From Phaeocystidibacter sp965659415 (GTDB lineage Bacteria > Bacteroidota > Bacteroidia > Flavobacteriales > Schleiferiaceae), in contig CBFHVA010000001.1 in NCBI GenBank assembly GCA_965659415.1, positions 232,587 through 296,586 of the forward strand: 64,000 bases of DNA, written 5' to 3'. This document shows positions 60,048-64,000 of the stretch, piece after piece. The translations under genes were made by a program, and so were the position numbers. The notes beneath the pieces were generated by a model that did no database searches, was not told the DNA's origin, and saw nothing but the letters and a program-made list of their open reading frames with translations. Each line of letters begins with the position of its first letter. Within the stretch, counting starts at the first letter, position 1.

Positions 60048-60998
60048 ATGAAATATTCAGATAGCGGTAGTAAGGATACGCGTTCAGGCTTTGGAGCTGG
60101 ATTGCACGAATTGGGAAAAACCAACCCAAATGTGGTGGCTTTGTGTGCCGACCTCACAGGGTCACTCAAAATGAATGCCTTCCAAGATGATTTTCCAGAT
60201 CGCTTTTTCCAAGTGGGGATTGCTGAAGCGAATATGATGGGAATTGCCGCCGGCATGACCATTGGCGGAAAAATTCCATTCACAGGAACGTTCGCCAACT
60301 TCTCTACTGGTCGCGTATACGATCAAATCCGTCAGTCGATTGCCTACTCAGGGAAGAACGTGAAAATCTGCGCTTCTCACGCGGGCTTAACCTTGGGTGA
60401 AGATGGAGCTACTCACCAAATCTTAGAGGATATTGGCTTGATGAAAATGCTTCCGGGCATGACGGTCATTTCCCCTTGCGATTACAATCAAACTAAAGCG
60501 GCTACAATTGCCATTGCCGAACACGACGGTCCGGTATACCTGCGTTTTGGCCGACCTAAGGTTCCAAACTTTACTGATCCAAATGAAAAGTTTGAAATTG
60601 GTAAGGCACAAATGCTGAAGGAAGGAAGGGACGTTACCATTATCGCCAATGGCCATTTAGTTTGGAAGGCGCTCGAGGCTGCCGATACGCTCCAAGCAAA
60701 GGGAATCGACGCTGAAGTGATTAACATCCACACCATTAAACCATTGGATGACGCTGCCATTCTGAAATCGGTTCGCAAAACAGGATGTTTGGTAACCGCG
60801 GAAGAGCACCAGCGCAATGGTGGACTTGGCGATTCCATTGCACAACTTCTAGCTACCAGCGTTCCTACGCCACAAGAGTTTGTAGCAGTAAACGACAGCT
60901 TTGGTGAATCTGGTACTCCGGCTCAACTACTCGACAAATATGGTTTGAGCAGTACACAAATCACCTTGGCCGCTGAAAAAGTGCTTCAGCGCAAATAG
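60048..60998 (+). CDS. Transketolase, C-terminal subunit
   Basis: The 316-residue protein holds the pyrimidine-binding and C-terminal transketolase domains: RSGFGAGLHELGKTNPNV, FFQVGIAEANMMGIAAGM (with the catalytic-type Glu in GIAEANM), THQILEDIGLMKMLPGM, VYLRFGRPKVP and the TAEEHQRNGGLGDSI end piece. Start ATG at 60048, 1 bp after the VWA stop. It completes the two-subunit enzyme of the pentose phosphate pathway. A strong terminator at 61023 ends the transcript. Confidence 0.92.
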   Translation: MKYSDSGSKDTRSGFGAGLHELGKTNPNVVALCADLTGSLKMNAFQDDFPDRFFQVGIAEANMMGIAAGMTIGGKIPFTGTFANFSTGRVYDQIRQSIAYSGKNVKICASHAGLTLGEDGATHQILEDIGLMKMLPGMTVISPCDYNQTKAATIAIAEHDGPVYLRFGRPKVPNFTDPNEKFEIGKAQMLKEGRDVTIIANGHLVWKALEAADTLQAKGIDAEVINIHTIKPLDDAAILKSVRKTGCLVTAEEHQRNGGLGDSIAQLLATSVPTPQEFVAVNDSFGESGTPAQLLDKYGLSSTQITLAAEKVLQRK

Positions 60999-61022
60999 AC
61001 ATAAACCGCATCTATAACTCGG

Positions 61023-61050
61023 AAAACTCTCGCTACGGCGGGAGTTTTTT
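61023..61050 (+). terminator. Intrinsic terminator of the transketolase operon
   Basis: An 11-bp stem (AAAACTCTCGC 61023-61033, GCGGGAGTTTT 61038-61048, one T-G wobble) closed by a UACG loop on C-G, the very stable UNCG class, followed by T's. It lies 25 bp after the C-subunit stop. Confidence 0.9.
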
Positions 61051-61093
61051 GTTTTACATTTAAACGATTGGCAATACTGGGCATCTTAAATCC

Positions 61094-61657
61094 GTGCACA
61101 TAAACGAAGAGAGAATTTGGGCCGCTTTCCGTGAAGGAAAGTTTGAAGTGGCGTTCAATGCAATTGTAGATCAATTGCAAGAACCTCTCCTACGCGTTAT
61201 CATCCGAATTGTGGGTGATCAAGACGAGAGCTTAGACATTCTTCAAGACACGTTTATCAAGATTTGGAAGAATCTAAAGTCGTTTAAAGGCCAGAGCAAG
61301 TGGAGTACTTGGACCTATCGCATAGCGACCAATGAGGCCCTCATGCATTTGAGAAAAATGAAGAAGTGGAACACCACTTCAGAGCCAGAGGTTACGGCAA
61401 GACTTGAAGCTTCATCTTTTTTTGATGGAGATGAGGTGATCAAAGCCCTGTATAAGGCCATGGATACCTTGCCCGCCAAGCAACGTTTGGTATTTCAAAT
61501 GAGGTACTTTGATGAGCTGCCGTACACCGAGATCGAATCCATTACTGGAACCAGCAGTGGTGCACTCAAAGCAAGCTATCATCACGCAGTCAAAAAAATG
61601 GAAACCGCCGTGAAGAAGTTTAAACTTTCCGGTCAACTTAACATCAAAAAATCATGA
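61094..61657 (+). CDS. ECF-type RNA polymerase sigma factor
   Basis: The 187-residue sigma-70 group 4 factor has region 2 (DESLDILQDTFIKIWKNLKSF, then STWTYRIATNEALMHLRKMKK) and region 4 (DTLPAKQRLVFQMRYFDELPYTEIESITGTSSGALKASYHHAVKKM). The start is GTG at 61094 (MHINEERIWAAF). It overlaps the following membrane protein gene by 4 bp as ATGA, the usual sigma/anti-sigma arrangement. Its target promoters are unknown, but autoregulation of this three-gene operon is typical. Confidence 0.9.
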   Translation: MHINEERIWAAFREGKFEVAFNAIVDQLQEPLLRVIIRIVGDQDESLDILQDTFIKIWKNLKSFKGQSKWSTWTYRIATNEALMHLRKMKKWNTTSEPEVTARLEASSFFDGDEVIKALYKAMDTLPAKQRLVFQMRYFDELPYTEIESITGTSSGALKASYHHAVKKMETAVKKFKLSGQLNIKKS

Positions 61658-62037
61658 GCAACAAAGACGGGATTCGGATTCCAGATGATTTCCTCGCGAT
61701 TAATGCGGAGCGGCTGAAAAGAATTCCGCCATCTGCGAAATCGGGACGAGTAATCCCAATTTGGGTGCGAGTTGCAGCCGCTGCTGCCGTGTTTGCTGGA
61801 GCGCTATGGCTTATTCCTACCGGCACCCCTAATGAGGAATTGCAAATGGCAACACTCTCATCAGATGATTTGGTCAAATTATACGACCAAGGTTTGATTG
61901 ATATAGATGAAAATGAGCTTTATCCATATACTGACATGGAAGAGCTTGAAACGACCCTAGAGCTCTATCAAGACGATTGGGATGAGCTATTAATCGAAAT
62001 TGAAGAAGACGAATTATACAACTACCTGGAAGGATGA
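61654..62037 (+). CDS. Small membrane protein, probable anti-sigma partner
   Basis: The 127-residue protein has a basic cytoplasmic N-terminus (MSNKDGIRIPDDFLAINAERLKRIPPSAKSG), one membrane helix (VRVAAAAAVFAGALWLIP) and an acidic periplasmic C-terminus rich in Glu and Asp (LIDIDENELYPYTDMEELETTLELY). This fits an anti-sigma factor-like single-pass protein, but it lacks an obvious zinc-binding anti-sigma domain. The call relies on the ATGA overlap with the sigma gene and the topology. It also overlaps the next gene by 4 bp. Confidence 0.65.
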   Translation: MSNKDGIRIPDDFLAINAERLKRIPPSAKSGRVIPIWVRVAAAAAVFAGALWLIPTGTPNEELQMATLSSDDLVKLYDQGLIDIDENELYPYTDMEELETTLELYQDDWDELLIEIEEDELYNYLEG

Positions 62038-62501
62038 GAACTTACATTTACACCTTAGGACTTGCTTTATTTACAAGCCTGCTCTCTTTTGCCCAACCTG
62101 AGCATTCCTCCGAGCAACTAGGGGCCATGCGAGCGTCCTTTATCACTCAGCGACTTAACCTGACTACGGAAGAAGCGCAGGTTTTTTGGCCCATTTACAA
62201 CGAGATGCAACAAGCATTGAGCAATCTTCGCACGGAGGGACGCCAGATCATGGAAAGTCACCGTGGTGACCGCAATTTGGAGAATGCCTCGGAGGAAGTG
62301 CTACTCGAGCAAATGGAGCGTTTGCTCGAGCTCGAAGAGGAAATGATCGAAATCCGAAAATCCTTCCACGAGCGATACTTGGCCGTATTATCTGCCCGAA
62401 AAGTAGCCATGTTCTATAGAGCTGAAGAAGAATTTAAACGCGAACTACTGCGACGAATGCGTGGTCGAGAAGGAAGAACTCCTCCCCCTAGAAGGGAGTA
62501 A
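62034..62501 (+). CDS. Spy/CpxP-like periplasmic helical protein
   Basis: The 155-residue protein has a signal peptide (LGLALFTSLLSFAQ) and a helical mature part with the LTxEE-type repeat seen in Spy/CpxP/heavy-metal-sensor proteins: RLNLTTEEAQVFWPIYNEM and later LLELEEEMIEIRKSFHERYLAVLSARKVAMFY. The C-terminus is strongly basic (RRMRGREGRTPPPRRE). It is last in the sigma-factor operon, overlapping its neighbour by 4 bp, which suits a periplasmic stress sensor or chaperone. Confidence 0.75.
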   Translation: MRTYIYTLGLALFTSLLSFAQPEHSSEQLGAMRASFITQRLNLTTEEAQVFWPIYNEMQQALSNLRTEGRQIMESHRGDRNLENASEEVLLEQMERLLELEEEMIEIRKSFHERYLAVLSARKVAMFYRAEEEFKRELLRRMRGREGRTPPPRRE

Positions 62502-62510
62502 GCTCTTTCG

Positions 62511-62518
62511 TACCTTCG
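62511..62518 (+). promoter_or_regulatory. Possible -7 promoter element of the aminotransferase gene
   Basis: TACCTTCG, one mismatch from TAnnTTTG, ends 4 bp before the ATG at 62523. If used, the mRNA would be leaderless. Confidence 0.3.
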
Positions 62519-62522
62519 CCGC

Positions 62523-63710
62523 ATGGCGAGCACAAAACAACTCTTCTTTGCCAATTTGGCTCAAACTACCGACTTCCCTCTAGCCATCGAAATGGAGAGA
62601 GCGGAAGGTGCCCATATCTGGGATACGGATGGAAACTCCTACCTCGATCTCATCAGCGGAATTTCAGTAAGTAACGTAGGGCATCGTCACCCCAAGGTTA
62701 CTCAAGCCATTAAAGATCAGGTCGATAAACACATGCACCTGATGGTGTATGGTGAATTTATTCAATCCCCACAGGTTAAGTTGGCTCAACGCCTATCCCA
62801 TGCTTTGGGGTACAATCTTGACAATCTCTACCTCGTAAATAGCGGGTCAGAAGCCATAGAAGGCGCTATGAAACTTGCCAAACGCTACACGGGTCGCAGG
62901 AATTTTGTGGTCTTCAACAAAGCGTACCACGGATCTACCCAAGGTGCCTTGAGCATCATTGGCGAAGAAGAATTCCGAAGAGGATATCGTCCACTTTTGC
63001 CTGGCATTCGCCATATCGAATTCAACAACCCAGCGGAGTTTCAACACATCGATAAGGATACAGCAGCTGTAATCGTGGAAACGGTGCAAGGTGAAGCCGG
63101 TTACATCCCACCTAACCCAGGTTACTTAAAAGCGCTGCAGGTACATTGCCATTCGGTAGGTGCATTGCTCATTTTAGATGAGATCCAAGCAGGATTTGGA
63201 CGAACAGGATCATTGTTCGCTTTTCAAAATGAAGGTGTTCAACCTGATGTTGTAACCCTCGCCAAAGGAATGGGTGGAGGCATGCCCATCGGTGCATTTG
63301 CCAGTAGAAAGGAACTCATGGATAGCCTAAAAGAGAATCCGATATTGGGGCATATTACCACCTTCGGAGGGCATCCTGTATCCTGTGCGGCGGCATTGGC
63401 TTCTCTAGAAGTGATTCAGGAAGAAGAGCTTTGGAAAAGACCTATAGAAGGTGAAAAGCTATTCCGTTCATTGCTGGTTCATCCCCTTATCAAAGAAGTT
63501 CGCGGTCGTGGATTCATGCTGGCCGTTCAACTCGATTCATTCGAACGTGTGCAAAAGGTAATTGACCATTGCCTGCACAACGGGGTTATCACCGACTGGT
63601 TCCTTTTCAACGAGACCTCTCTTCGCTTATCTCCACCACTTATTATTTCTGATGAAGAAATAGAAAGAGCTTGTAGGGTGATTCTGGAAGGTATTGAAAC
63701 GACGGCATAG
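62523..63710 (+). CDS. Class-III PLP-dependent aminotransferase
   Basis: The 395-residue aminotransferase of the acetylornithine/ornithine/4-aminobutyrate group has the PLP-binding lysine Lys248 in LAKGMGGGMPIGA, Asp219 in LILDEIQAGFGRTG, the phosphate loop NSGSEAIEGAMK and HGSTQGALS. It is labelled aspartate aminotransferase family protein in related genomes; the true substrate may be ornithine, acetylornithine or another omega-amino acid and cannot be decided here. The start is ATG, 21 bp after the Spy-like gene, with its own promoter-like box. Confidence 0.85.
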   Translation: MASTKQLFFANLAQTTDFPLAIEMERAEGAHIWDTDGNSYLDLISGISVSNVGHRHPKVTQAIKDQVDKHMHLMVYGEFIQSPQVKLAQRLSHALGYNLDNLYLVNSGSEAIEGAMKLAKRYTGRRNFVVFNKAYHGSTQGALSIIGEEEFRRGYRPLLPGIRHIEFNNPAEFQHIDKDTAAVIVETVQGEAGYIPPNPGYLKALQVHCHSVGALLILDEIQAGFGRTGSLFAFQNEGVQPDVVTLAKGMGGGMPIGAFASRKELMDSLKENPILGHITTFGGHPVSCAAALASLEVIQEEELWKRPIEGEKLFRSLLVHPLIKEVRGRGFMLAVQLDSFERVQKVIDHCLHNGVITDWFLFNETSLRLSPPLIISDEEIERACRVILEGIETTA

Positions 63711-63760
63711 AGCTGTACAAGTAATCATCCTATTTGCTATCTTCCCATAAACTTAAACGC

Positions 63761-64000
63761 GTGGGAGGCAGATCATTAGGACTAATTGTAGTCGTAGGTT
63801 GGTATATACTATCGTTTTATTCCTTGACCTTATTCGTAGAAACAGAGTTATATATAAACGCTTTGGGAGAGCTTCCTCTCGCATTGTGGTATGCAGAACC
63901 GCTCCTTCAAACCACCTATCTCACCATAGCCATATTCGTTGGATCCATTGTGTTTAGGAATGCGAGTATGTATGATGCGTATTGGAGTGTTGTGCCATTG
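63761..64000 (+). CDS. DUF1295-like membrane protein, N-terminal part (3' truncated by window)
   Basis: GTG at 63761 starts an open frame to the end of the window (80 residues). Two membrane helices are visible (LGLIVVVGWYILSFYSLTLFV and TTYLTIAIFVGSIVFR), followed by the motif NASMYDAYWSVVP that marks the DUF1295/steroid 5-alpha-reductase-like family (YDxYWSxxP). The rest of the protein lies outside. Family members are NADPH-linked reductase-like membrane enzymes whose bacterial substrates are mostly unknown. Confidence 0.65.
   Translation, partial: MGGRSLGLIVVVGWYILSFYSLTLFVETELYINALGELPLALWYAEPLLQTTYLTIAIFVGSIVFRNASMYDAYWSVVPL

Overview
The window reads as chromosomal DNA of a free-living, probably aerobic member of the Bacteroidota, most likely Flavobacteriales. 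Supporting signs are C-terminal type IX secretion sorting domains (two proteins), a two-subunit transketolase, stand-alone MnmD, PyrR-PyrB-small protein-RNase Z gene order, parE-small membrane protein-parC order, a Rho with a long disordered insert, many SPII lipoproteins, and promoters of the Bacteroidota type (TAnnTTTG at -7). No tRNA, rRNA, CRISPR array, intact transposase or prophage was seen. Most of the window is ordinary, tightly packed housekeeping DNA with many 1-17 bp gene overlaps.

Layout. 1-4.5 kb: tail of a cell-wall amidase, a MlaD-type MCE lipid-binding protein, then a redox operon of two CCG/4Fe-4S proteins with a small HAD phosphatase between them. 4.5-6.6 kb (minus): Nudix, MnmD, a heme-c lipoprotein and a DUF4920 lipoprotein. 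6.7-16.3 kb: IlvE, SDR39U1-type epimerase, YceI, an SPFH/membrane/ribbon-helix-helix operon, a 1028-residue BNR-repeat secreted protein, and a barrel/HTH/membrane operon. 16.8-25.8 kb: ABC exporter, TruA, phosphodiesterase, DUF4293 protein, Rho, azurin-like lipoprotein, MFS exporter, RNase Z and a T9SS cargo protein. 25.9-28.9 kb: pyrR-pyrB operon, an acidic lipoprotein and a small barrel. 28.9-31.5 kb: a multi-PAS sensor gene interrupted by two in-frame stops.

31.6-43.2 kb: small secreted proteins, a DUF3347 lipoprotein, a thioredoxin-fold protein, Mpl, an MbnH/MbnP-like copper operon with a third lipoprotein, two acyltransferases, a CoA-type Nudix, Dps, an isolated HsdR-N domain, a lipoprotein/barrel pair and a lytic transglycosylase. 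43.2-49.4 kb: UvrA, a LOG-family protein, a small membrane protein and two facing, broken glycosyltransferase genes. 49.4-57.6 kb (minus): choice-of-anchor B T9SS protein, ParC, a small membrane protein, ParE, a repeat-rich 510-bp spacer and YchF. 57.8-64 kb: transketolase N-subunit, a secreted VWA protein, transketolase C-subunit, an ECF sigma factor operon, a class-III aminotransferase and the start of a DUF1295 membrane protein.

The parts most worth a second look are the three-gene MbnP/MbnH operon without visible methanobactin genes, the secreted VWA gene wedged between the two transketolase subunits, the SPFH/RHH operon, three decayed or phase-switched genes, and octamer (GGCTATGR) repeat arrays shared by two spacers. 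I did not find a clearly novel defence or mobile system.
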